A DNA stretch of 64,000 nucleotides. Source: Spodoptera frugiperda (Eukaryota; Arthropoda; Insecta; Lepidoptera; Noctuidae). The notes under the pieces were generated by a model. The model saw nothing but the letters and a program-made list of their open reading frames with translations, did no database searches and had not been told where the DNA came from. Below, one piece after another: positions 46,535 to 58,900 of the stretch (the first letter of the stretch is position 1; every line of letters starts with the position of its first letter). Where the stretch lies: NCBI RefSeq assembly GCF_023101765.2, contig NC_064235.1, positions 3,405,501-3,469,500 of the forward strand, given 5' to 3'. Made by a program: the position numbers and the translations under genes.

Positions 46535-46795
46535 CGTCACGCCTTTTATCCCCGAAGGGGTAGGCAGAGGTGCACATTACGACACGTAATGCCGCTACAC
46601 AATGTACACTCACTTTTCACCATTTATAAGTCCCATGTAATAGGGGTGAGTCTATTGCCATATACTGGACACAATTCCAGACTCCGTGCTACTACTGAGA
46701 AATTTTCGAGAAGCCGAAATAGGCCAGTAGTATTGCCCGACCCGGGAATCGAACCCGAGACCTCTTCTTATGACCACTCGACCAACAAGGCATGT
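46535..46795 (-). mobile_element. SINE family 1, minus strand
   Basis: Tail, body and head present with deletions; another fragment follows at 46830-46925, and further pieces are at 39230-39375, 40845-40965 and 58228-58345. Confidence 0.7.
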
Positions 46796-47812
46796 AGTTT
46801 ATTTTTCTTAAAAATAGCCAATTTATTATAATGCCTGAAGAGGTAGACTGAGTCGCATATATACAATGTACACCCCCACTTCTCACCAGTTATAAGTCCC
46901 ATGTAATAGGGGGTGAGCCTATTACTAAACTTTGGACACGATAGGAACAAAATCTTATTATGTACATTAAATTGTAGGACCTATTTCATAAGGTCATAAA
47001 GTCGCATAACCTGGTATTAACTTTGTCGCGCAACCATATTGTTGACGACCACCAGATATCGCGCGAATTATTGTGTTCATGGTAAACATTTTGTTTGGCA
47101 ACATGGTTGCATAAAAATGTTGCGGAGTTGATCGCGCCATGCTGCAGAGTTGACGCCCGGCGAGCGAAAACATCAGTTTATATTAGTTTAAACAAAGTTT
47201 TCAGCGGCATTCTCGCTATTCATCAACAACGTTGATCAACTGTTGCTAAGCAAAATGTTTACCATGAATACGAGGCTTTAAACGATAGCGTACAACTAAC
47301 TGGGTTGCACGACTCATTGTCAACTTTGTCGCGCAACCATATAGTTGACGGCAACCAGATAGTCGCGCAACTAAACGATAGCGTACAACTAACTAAGTTG
47401 CACGACTCATTGCCAACTATAAATATAAATAGTCGCGCAACTATAAATTTTGTATCAAAGTGAAATATGGCAATTATGGCAGTTTTTATCAACCACCTCA
47501 TAAAGTATCTCTTACTTAATAGTTATTTAGTGTGACGTAGCACTTAAACTAATCCGGAGCTGCGGACTACCTAGCGGGTTTACCGGGGCTCCGGCTCGAA
47601 GGGCAGAAGTAGGAACGGGGTGGTTTTTAGTCAGTAAGAGTCTGACACTCTCTTTCGCCTCGCCCAAGGCGAGAGAAGTCATTGGATGATTTTCCCCCTT
47701 CAAAAAAAGCACCTAAACTAATACCTTACCTGTGTAGGTAAGTGTCACTTATTCATAAGTTGGTGAAAACCAAATTTCATTTAACTTAGGAGTACCTTAA
47801 AATAGGGTAGAT

Positions 47813-48122
47813 GACTAATTTTTATTCTAATGTCCGTCTTGTAGATTATTTAAAAATATTACACACGTATTTTTTATTTTCTTACGGAAACATATACTTT
47901 CGGAGATATATCGATTTGAAATATCGCGTGACGTCACTTCTAGGTACGTTTTATACGTAGAAATGACGTATGTATTTGCTCCCACTCCAAAACTTTGATT
48001 CGTTTTATCTAAGTATTGTTATCTTAAATGACAAAATAAAAAAAATACGTGTCCAATATTTTTTCATTACCTAACTGACGGACTAAATAGATTTTCAATT
48101 TTCATACCCCGTCATCATCCCT
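47813..48122 (+). mobile_element. MITE, AGGGTAGATGAC family, intact
   Basis: Same ends and body as the copy at 42238; it serves as an empty-site reference for the Helitron insertion. Confidence 0.75.
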
Positions 48123-49454
48123 ATTTAAGAGAATTATAATTCATTTAAATTGTATGAGCTATCGGCCCCCGTATAGTCCGAAAGTGATCGATCGAGCTCG
48201 AAACACGACTTTTCAACAACATTTCAATTTATTTATAATTAATTTTAATTTATAATTATTACACTTAAATTACAACATTTTGACTCATTGTCACATATTT
48301 GTATATTAGTGCTTAAAATGCACCTTATCGCTCAAGAAATAGGGTTAATATTGCATTAGCAAACAGTTCATAGAAGATAGAATTTTTAAACAATTAATAT
48401 AAGAGACCCAGTGTTCTTTAAAAATATAATTTCATCGGTTGTTAAGCAAAATTGAACCTTAATGCAAGGTTTTAAAGTTATTTATACAACACTTATAATA
48501 ATATTATTTGTCAATTTTTTTTTGTTAGTTGGTCATCGTCTAATCTGTGAATTGTACTTTTTGTATGTTGAACTGAAATTTCAAAGAAATATTTATTTTA
48601 CTTAAAATGTATTAGGAACTTTGTGATCTAAGTACTATAATAATAAAGGTGAAAATTGCTTAGCCCGCGTTCCCAGGCTACTTTTTGTTAGGCAAACGAG
48701 CAGACGTATCACCTGATGGTAAGCGATCAGCGCCGCCCATGGACACTTGAAACACCAGAGGCGTCACAAGTGCGTTGCTGGCCTTTTAAAAAGGACTAAT
48801 ATAATTTGTTTGTTAGATTCAAAACTAACAATGTCATGTGTTTTTTAAATGATAACTCATACAAGTTTTCATGTTAAAGAGAAAATAATTATATTTGTTT
48901 AATGTCTACTACTAAAGCACACCCAAGCGTTAATTTACCAATTAATTTATTTTGTTATAAATTGTAGTTAAGTTTATCAAGTTTGTTTGGAAAATGAAAT
49001 AAAAACGAATCTCTCTCGCCATCAAACTAAAAAGTTTGGCGAACTAAACTGTATTGAAATTTGTGTTAAATAAAATATCGTCACAAAAAAGTACAATCAG
49101 CAAAATTGACGGTGACCGAGTACTTAGTCTCTTACATCGTTTGTATATAGGTAGGGCTACACATCGTCCTATGCTAACCAGAATAATAAACTAACTAGTC
49201 TTGGTTACTCGAAACCTACCAACGGCAAGTACCAATGTGACTTTTTCCCAGTTATATGTACTTTCTAAGATTATTTAGACACCACTGACAAACGGTGAAG
49301 GAAAGCATCGTAAGGAAACCTGAAAGACAAGTTTGAAAATCGCCAACCCGCATTGAGCAAACGTGGTGATTAATGCTCAAACCTTCTGTGTAAAGAGAGG
49401 TCTTTGGTCAACAGTGGCCACTTATAGGCTGTTGATGATAAATATCGACGATTA

Positions 49455-49686
49455 AAAGGAAATAGGGTATAAGCGACATTTTGGTCAAAAATGAGTTTAT
49501 TATGCTATCCTACGTAAAATTTTCCGCTCTTTCGAATGCGCTTACTCTCATGGCTCTACGATGACATTTTAGGCGTTTATACCCTAGCAAAAAAAAAACA
49601 TTTTCCTAGTATTCTTTCGACGACCGACGAGTTTAAACGGCTCTCCTGAACATTTCATTTTTTGTCGCTTATACCCTATTTCCTTT
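49455..49686. mobile_element. 232-bp Tc1/mariner-type MITE
   Basis: The TIR AAAGGAAATAGGGTATAAGC is perfect at both ends for over 20 bp, flanked by TA on each side. Confidence 0.75.
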
Positions 49687-49690
49687 TATG

Positions 49691-49824
49691 GCCAATTCCA
49701 ATAACCTACCTATCGGTAGATTTGCCTACCAGAGGTAGAATTTTGACACATTTTGTATGGAGCTTATGTCAAAATACTATCTCTAGTAAGCAAATCTACC
49801 GATAGGTAGGTTATTGGAATTGGC
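49691..49824. mobile_element. 134-bp hairpin MITE
   Basis: GCCAATTCCAATAACCTACC and the following bases are inverted at the right end; arms of about 35 bp. It abuts the preceding MITE. Confidence 0.75.
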
Positions 49825-49937
49825 TGTTAACCGTCGTTATGCAAACTGATTGTCGAAAGTAGGGAGAGATTACATAAAGCGAGACCATGGTAAACTGGTG
49901 TTGTATAGGTCGATATGTAGCCGTATGTAGTTTGATT

Positions 49938-52900
49938 TTAAACAAAATAATAGAATGGGTACAAATATCGCCACCACCCACCAGTTTTTGGTTCCTCCTC
50001 TTCTTTGGGGGTCTCCGGCTCCGGAGTTAGGGGTTGGGTCTCCTGGAAAAAAAGTAAATAAGTACAAACTCAAAGTTTTTTTTGTTTTTTTTTATAGTTG
50101 CCCCACATTGGGATTTTCTCCTGTGTCGTGGGTGCGTTTACAAACATACAATTTCACATACACATGAAACCCAGACCCGAAAAAACAATTTGTGGATCAC
50201 ACAAAGAGTTGCTCCGTGCGGGAATCGAACCCGCTGCACGGCAGCCAGTTGCAAGGTCAAATCATTTATTCTAATTAAACTATATGATTAGGTACTTTTG
50301 AAACGTCAACAAACAAAGAAATAAATAATAGTCTGTCAGTCTGTCCGTCAGTGAAGCTCGGTGCTCATTCCAAAATGTAGCTTCGAATGGAGAAGAACGA
50401 GCAAGAAACTCCATTATTAGCTTCTGTCATAAGTGTGGGAGAGCCATGCGTCACATGATACTACGGCCTCACAGAAAACTGACGTGAAATAACATTTGCG
50501 TTGTGTCATTGAGGTTACCGGAGGCCGAAGTCCCCCTTCTATCCTCCCTATCTCCAATCTATATATTAATACGAGATGCAAAAACTTTGGCCCCCTTTTT
50601 ACGACAATTGCGTGGAGTAGGAGCATAAAATTTGGTACACTTATAGTTTATGTGTAGGAGAAGTTGTGAACGCTAATATTTTTCAAAAATAATGCTTATA
50701 AAGTACATTAAATCAATAAATAAAACATTACACACACTACCATGCATAGTATCTGATCTTATTTGACAAAATGTCAAAATATTATAAAATGATATTCTCA
50801 CGTCTCATATGAATAAAGTTTTCCTGTTCATGATGCGCCGGAATATATTAATTTGAATTTTACAAAACTAATAGCAATTCGTTAAATAAAAATTATCCTT
50901 GAACGTATGTTAAGTGGTATTGTAAATTAAATCGTATATGGTCGAATTTCGACCACTAGGCGACCACTAGTTTAATATAGATTAACGAGTTTAAAGGAAC
51001 GCCCTCTGTTAGTTAACATACTACATATACAAAGAAAAATAATTCATTAAACTCACATTATGAACATCTTTAAGTTCAGCGCCGACATTTTCCTTCACCT
51101 TGCCGGACAGCTGTGCCACCTTGGCCTCAGGCTGGTGCGGCAGCGTCGACACTACGTCCGTCTGCGTGCTCTGATCTCGGGTACAGTCCGACTTCTCTAG
51201 CTCCGGACCCGTTTGGGATGACTGTAGATAGAAATAATCAAGTTAAAATTATTATTATTATCCGTCTATTAAAACAAAAATAAAAATATTAACGCGCATA
51301 GCTTCTAAACGACTGCACCAAATTGAGCATGTGTGTGTGTGTGTGCGAGAGAGAAAGAGATAGACGGAGAGAGAGAGAGAGAGAGAGGAACGAAGTTCGC
51401 CGGGTTAGCTTACTAATTATTAATAAATTACTTTAGGGAACAGAGTTCAAAGTGTTTTAAGAAAAGGAGGATCTTTCTATACATGTTTATTCGCATGTAC
51501 ACTTATGACAATTTATGATTTATGTCATCCGTTAATCATCATAATCTCTATAGATTATGTGCGGGAATCAAAACTGCAACACATTGCATCGCTTGGCAGC
51601 CAGTGTCTCAGTCAGAATAGAATCGTATGTCGACGTAACTAAGGTTCATATTAGCTCACCTTCACACATCGCTGACAGTGTCCCGGTCACAATTGAATCT
51701 TATGTCGACGTAACTAAGGTTGATATTTGCTCACCTTCATATCTTCCTCATTGACGATGCCTGCAGTCTGCTCCTCGTCCGGCTCGTCTCTAGCGAACGG
51801 TATGAACTCCGGTAGATCCTGAAACCAGTAGAAAATTACATACATACATACATTCATATCGTCACGCCTTTAATCCCCGAAGGGGTAGGCAGAGGTGCAC
51901 ATTATGGCACATAATGCCATTGTGTACACCCACTTTTCACAATTTAGGTTGTAAGTCCCATGTAATAGGTGGTGAGCCTATTGCCATATACCGGGCACAT
52001 TTCCAGACTCCGTGCTACCACTGAGAAATTTTCGAAAAACCGAAAAAAGCCCAGTGATACTTCGCCCGACCCGGGAATCGAACCCGAGACCCCTTGCCCG
52101 GCAGTCGCAGTTGCAACCACTCGGTCAACGAGGCAGTCAGAAAATAATATAGTAGAGCGTTAGCGTTGCGTGGGATTTCATAGTTTGAAGTTTTCAAAAG
52201 GAATAAAACAATTTTAATGAAACTGCATACTCAAATATCATTATATTGAGGTTTAAGTAGTTGAAAACATTATCGAGCAGTTATAAGTGTTATTTTAATT
52301 ATGTAGGTATACGTTTGTATACCTACATAATTAGAAAGAGGTGAGAGTGAGAAAGAGAGAGAGAGAGAGTGACAAAACTGTCACTCTCTCTCTCTCTTTC
52401 TCACTCTCTTTTTCAGTCTCCCTCTTTCTTACTCTTACTCTCACTCTCACTCTATTTTTCACTCTCGTTCTCTTTTTCGATCTCTTTCTCGCTCTCAGTC
52501 TCACTCTCTTTCTTACTCTCACACTCTTTCTCACTCTCACACTCTTTCTTACTCTTACACTCTTTCGTAATCTTACTCTCATTCTCTATCTCTATCTCTT
52601 TTTCTTTCTCCTTACATACAAATACAAACTTTCGCATTTATAACATTAGTAAGAATTAGAATTGAAACTTAAACCGGGATATTTACCATGTTTTTTAATC
52701 ACCAGTTCATTCGTGATCATGGCGCTTGCAACAGTGCCGAAATATCGGAAACTCATATATATTGAAAAAGGGGCCGTTCAAGTATTACGTAAGCAGATTT
52801 ATTGCAATTATTTACCCCCCATCCCCCTTGTCAGCAAAAGTAAGCAAAGCTCTTACCCCTCCCCCCATGCTTACGTAAACATTTGTCAATTAATGTATTG

Positions 52901-55900
52901 TTTTTTTAATTTTATAATGTTATAATTATAATTTGAAAAATAAGAAAATAGATTTAGGATAGAGATTATATTTTACTGAAACGGTATTCAACATAGAGTA
53001 AAGGACAAAAATATTATATCTTACTAACATAACAAACTTATTTTAAATTTTTGGTACATATATTAAATTCAAATTAACAGTCTTCAGTCCATGAAACCCG
53101 AATCCATGATTCTAAGTTTTCGATGACATTGGATTGCTTCGATTGCTGCTCAGTGTTGTGAGTCTGCTCGCTTTCATCCGATTTTGGAATGTCTACGTCA
53201 TTCTCATCGAGCCATTCAACATCATGGTGCTCTAAATTTTGAATAATGCACATCAGTTCATTAGCACGACGAGCAGCGACTCTTACAGGTCTAACTTTCC
53301 TATCAGTGTGCGTGTTTACTTTCTTATGGATCTTTTCGATGTGACGATTTAGTGACTTGACGGAAGCATGATAAAGACCACACGTTTTGCATGTTCGACT
53401 TGATAGCCTCAATTGTACCGTCGGACAAAAATAATCGTATGGCATTTGCAGGAAATCTTTGAGTGAAGCACTTAAGCGTAGAGCTAAATTGACTGGAAGA
53501 TTAAGAAATTGCCCTCCTTCATCTAAAACCAAGTCATCAACTGTTTGTTTTACTTTTACAGGTGGTGGAAGAAACCTGTTGTCTAGTAATCTAAATAGTC
53601 CACTTCTTGGACGACAGCATTCTGTATTTCTACATTTTACAATTTGGAGCAAGTATTGGCTTTCACGCACATGTTCTGAATACCATTTATAAATGTCTGG
53701 AAAATCAGGAAGATCTTGTTCACCTGCCCCAACATATTTTGCATTAACATTATAGCCATCAATTTCCATTGAACTCCATACTTCAGCTAATACTTTTCCT
53801 GCAAATTCGAAATTAGATCTTTCTAAATGTTCATCAATTGTAACGCCACGTTCATCCAAATGAGACCCAAAATGGTCATGAGGCAATATTAAACCAGCCA
53901 GTTCCCGACTAAGAGGAGCCATTCTGCGCTCTACTCTGTTATACGCACTTCTTCCGGGAGCATTGGTAGCTAAAAACAATGCATCGAGATCATGTCGCTT
54001 AAAGTGTTGTATAGCAAACCCTATGACTTTTTGATAACGCGGATTTTCATCTGGCCCTCCATCAACCGTCATGATTACCACTGGTTTTACTAGTCCATGG
54101 TCAGTTTTAGCTAATGGTCGAAACTCTTCAAGTTCGAGAAGCGTCTCGAAATCCTGAGCATGAGTATTAGCAGTAGATGAACTATGCTTTCCACTTCGAA
54201 TAGCGATGTATGTTGGTCCAGAATATCCAACGGCTTGCGGTTGTCCTAGCATATTGGAAGTGATTTTGATACCAGCATAAACAGATGGTATTAATTTATG
54301 ACGCTCAGCGATTACCCAATCGTGATCAGGCAATTTGATTCTATATTCCATGTGCATTAGAAGAGGTGCTTGCTTATTTGCCGCAGTTACGCCAATAGGG
54401 ACTCGAGCTTTATCATCTTGAGATATGAAAAATACTTGATCTGGTCCTAGTATGGATGCTATGTTCTCTAAATAATGGATTGATGTTTCAGCGAACTTGC
54501 TATCTAAGTGGCTCTTGTGGTGATCAGTTTGAGCCCGAATGAGCTTAACAGGGACTGTCGATACATGTCTTCGTCCCTCTGCAGAATTAGATTTTCTGGG
54601 AATCAAACGAAGATATGTCCCACTGCGACTAATGTCAAATCCCATTTTACGTAATTCTTGTGTGAGTTCATCAAGAGTTTTTACGCTGCGAATTGATTCC
54701 GTTCGTCTTCTATCATCTGCTGCACTCCCAAATAAAGCTATATCCGCGATTGTTTTCAATAGTAAAGGTTGATTGCTTTCAAGATTAGGACGTCCCACTG
54801 AATCCCTCAGAGATAGTCTTTTTTTCATTTCTGGATTTTCATGACAAATATCTTCTAACTTTCTTTTCATACCATCCCTGTGTTTCTTCTGGGCAACTGC
54901 GTTTTGAACCTTCCTGTTTAAAGACTGTTTTGCTGTTTTTATTTCCTCGCGCAACTTAATGATCTGTTTATCAACTTCAGCACGGATTGACATAGTATCT
55001 CTGGCAGAATACAAAGCATTCAAATTTTTTTCGAGTAGAGCAATCTTATTTTTCATAGCTTCCTGAGAAGGTTTTGGTCTCTGTTTATCTGTATTTTTAT
55101 TAATTTCGCATTGCTGTTGTGATTCATTACCGGTTTTTATTTTATCTTCTTCCTGTTTTTTAATATTTGAAGCTGGCTGTGTAATTTGTGTTTTTTCTGC
55201 AGGTTTACAGGTTGCCTAAAAATAAAAACTTTCTATGGGTTCTGCTAAAGATTCTCTTATTAAGCTACATAAATACAAAGTATGGCAATAAATATGGTAA
55301 ATACAAAACCCTATGGCTTTAAATCTAATATCTTTAAACGAGCAAATCGTTCCGGTCACAAAATACAGGGTGTTATAGTCTATTCAAGTAGGTATTTAAA
55401 AGAATATAAACAATCTTGATATGTCTTTTTATTGAAATATGCAATTATAAAATCAGATATCTGTAAAGGTGCGTACAGACATCGCGAGGCTTGCGCCGCG
55501 AATGGTTCGTCTCGCATACATCAACCTGAGGCATGCTACGGCACATGTATACGTGCGAACCATTCGCGGCGCACGCCTCACGATGTTTGTACGCACCTTT
55601 ATGTATTTACAGAAAAGCAATTTCTTAATATTGGTTGAGTTTTTAAATGAATCACAACAGATTTTACACAGTTTACAATTTTAAACCACATATTTCAATA
55701 AAAAGACATATAAAGATTGTTTACATTCTGTTAAATACCTATTTGAATAGAGTATAGTTTTCTGTAGGTATATAATATATATGTATAAAACTGACATCCT
55801 GTATTTTGTGACCAATTGACGGAATCAATTATAAGAAATAAATCTATATAATGAATATTACCTCTATACTTTAAGATAGGCCATAATATTTTCTAATTAG

Positions 55901-58900
55901 CAAAGAGAAACTTTTTGGCGATTTCTAATATTTCTAGTAGGTACCTAAAATGATTTCGTCACTCACCTTAGAAAAAAATGTAGTAAATTGGATTTATTCT
56001 TAGTCGCTGCTTGCAATTCTTCTTCGATTCTCTTAGATACAATAATATCTAGTTCCTTGTCGGATTTTGCTTGTAATTTATAATTTCGCCACACTTCGTT
56101 AACTAACTTTTGTACATTTTGTACTTTCGTACTTGTATGAGATTTTTTAAAACTTTCAAACAATTTTTGGTATAACTTGGATTTGTCTATTTGAAATGAC
56201 ATCTTATTTAAACATTAAACTTTGGATAATGGAATGAATGGTAACACAAATGTTAACTTGCTTTACTATGCTTACAATACGTCTACTCGCTATAGCAGCC
56301 AAACGAAACAATACACTGATAGAGGAAATTTAGACAAGTGAACAGCGCGCGGTAATTCCCTTACTCGGTTCTAAAGCGAGTAGGGGAATTACCGCGCACT
56401 GTTCACTAAATGTATGTATTACTTGCGGGAATCCCCGAAAATGCTTTTCGTTTTCAAGCAAAGACAATGTGTGGGTTGCCATTCGTGTAAAAAAGAAAAT
56501 AACTACCGATGACGTAATCATCATCTAGACTCCCCTACCCCCATGTCATCCAAAATAAGCAAAGCAAAGACCCCCCGCCCCCCCATAGTGCTTACGTAAT
56601 AATTGAACGGCCCCAAACATGGTAAATATCCCGGTTTAAGTTTCAATTCTAGTGTTAGTGACCATGTCAGTTTAAAAACTTAGTAAGAATTTAATAAACC
56701 CACCTCCTGCTTGTTCCGTCTCCAAGCTCTGTAATCGCAGGCAGCTCGCCGCATGCGCTGCAGGTAGGCGGGGGCGGCGCGCCCCGTCGCCCAGGCGGCC
56801 ACCGTAGTGGGCATCCCCCCCACCGCCGGCTCGTCGTAGTACGTTAGCACGAACTCCATACCCGCCTGGAGAGAAAAGTGTCTTATAACTTTTTTTTATT
56901 GAGCTAAGCCCACCAGCCCCCAATGCACGATTGATGCTGTGGCTGGGCAACTGGCTGCCGCGCAACGGGTAGCGGGTTCAATTCCTACACGGAGCAACTG
57001 TTTGTGTGTCCACAAATTGTTATTTGGGGTCTGGGTGTCATGTGCGTGTGAACTTGTATGTTTGTAAACGCACCCACGACACAGGAGAAAATCCTAATGT
57101 GGGACAACAATTAAAAAAAAAAAAGAAAAAAGAATGGCCTATCTGGAAGTCATTGGGGGAGGCCTATGTTCAGCAGTGGACGTCTTATGGCTGATATGAT
57201 GATGATAAAGCCCGACACAACCTCCCAAAACCGCTGCAACTCCTGTAAGTCAGGATCTACAGTAGATAAAACCATGAAGAAAACTTTTTTAAGTATGGGA
57301 GAGCCATGCTTCGGCACGAATGGGCCGGCTCGACCGAAGTGATAAAACGGCCTCACAGAAAACCGACGTGAAACAACGCTTGAGTTGTTTCAATTACTTC
57401 CCAATCTTCCCAATCCCCGATTCCTCAAAAACCCTTAAATTCCTAACCCTCAAAAGGCTAGCAACACACTTGTAACGCCTCTGGTGTTTCAAGTGTCCAT
57501 GAGCGGCGGCGATTGCTTACCATCAGATGATCCGTTTACTCGTTTACCGGCTTGTACCATATAACTCTTTTTTTTTACTGTATTTTAAAGATATTTTTAG
57601 ATAATACTAGCAAACCCGGCAAACTCCGTTTCGCCACCAATAACTTTCCCTGTTTTACTGCTTTTCCCTTGAATTTTTCATGAATTTTCTACTGGTCCGA
57701 TTTGAATAATTCTCTTTATGTTGAATAGCACCTTTATCGAGTAAGGCTATAGGCTATATAAAACACGCTATGATCAATAGGAGCCGAGCAGAGCGAGTGA
57801 AACTGCGCCTAAGTCGCTAGTGAAACATAAATCAAAACATCTTACCTTATCAGGTCCATTCAGGGTTTTAACGACCATATGACTCCAATATTCAGAAACC
57901 CGAATGGCATGTTTGGACTCCGGCACCTTCGGGTGTTCACAGGACCGAGACATGATAACATACACCTTATTCTCACACATCTCTCCATCTCTCTCTCTAC
58001 TACAAGCCTCCATAGCTTTCCGTTTCGCTTTCGAGTGCACACTGGGTCTTTCGGTGTACACTGTCTCATTTCGGGTAACGGTTTGTGACGCCTGAAACAG
58101 TCCGTCTTTGTGCGGGAGGCTTTGTGTCGCGACATCGAATTCTTTGTGCCGTCTTATGTATACGTAGTCTCTGTTTGCGAATAGCCTCTGTAAAGTAAAT
58201 ATTGTTTTTTTTTAGTATTAAGTAAAATAAGACTGTATCGTTGGCCGAGTGGTCGTATGACTGCCGGACAAGAGGTCTCAGGTTCGATTCTCGGGGTCGG
58301 GCAAAGGATTACTGAGCTTTTTCGGTTTTCGAATATTTTTTTTAGTAATGAAACAAAGAAAGAAAAGCAGTTTGTTTGCACTGCAAAAATAATTAACATA
58401 AAGTATTGATCAAAAATAAAATAATAGTAAGATACACGGCGCAAAAAAACCAGTACTCAGCTAAAATGCCAAAATTCTAAAATACTTAAATGTAATAGCA
58501 CGGAGTCTGGAATTCTACCCAGTATATGGCAACAGCCCCATCTGCGGTGGTCTGATAGCTCTTTAGGGCGCGCGCGGAACGCGACGCGCCGCACGCATGG
58601 GTCTGGTTCTGTTCGGGCGGTGAGCTACTCATGCTCGCCGTCCGCAGACCCGCACTTACGGTGGCCGGAGATCTTCGGGATAAAAGACGTGACGTTACGT
58701 TATAATTAGAAGACTCACCGGCCACAGCACCTCCCAATGTAACACGGCCTGGTCGGCCAGTCCATTGGCCTTGCGCTCCACGACCGCCAGCGCCGCGACG
58801 GCCGCGTCCCACACGGTCCGGTACGCGCCGTCCACTTGCACCGCGGCGAAATCTGATGCTCGCACGTCTAGGTACCTGCCGTATACTGGAAAAAGGGTGG

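Larger units (their letters stand above)
39684..49937. other. 10-kb gene desert
   Basis: No exon could be supported on either strand. It holds three tandemly spaced dispersed repeats (39850-40600), several MITEs, the TGGCCA element and SINEs. 48130-48650 and 48800-49440 are plain AT-rich sequence with nothing recognisable. Confidence 0.5.
52770..56614 (-). mobile_element. Complete 3.85-kb DNA transposon with 26-bp TIRs (Zator-like, tentative)
   Basis: The ends are GGGGCCGTTCAAGTATTACG at 52770 and its inverted copy finishing at 56614; the 26-bp TIRs differ at one position. AAA flanks both sides (52767-52769, 56615-56617), and removing the element plus one AAA restores the palindromic host repeat seen intact at 59468-59602. 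Both sub-terminal regions are C/G-rich and carry GCAAAGC and TTACGTAA repeats. It encodes one transposase on the minus strand. The 3-bp target duplication and a DGGPDEN...E-type catalytic region recall the Zator superfamily and bacterial ISAzo13, as I remember them; a PIF/Harbinger relative is less likely from the protein. Confidence 0.8.

Noticed and set aside
52331..52659. Several overlapping ORFs rich in RVRK or LTLTLFL
   Set aside because: Translations of a CT/GA low-complexity tract on both strands.
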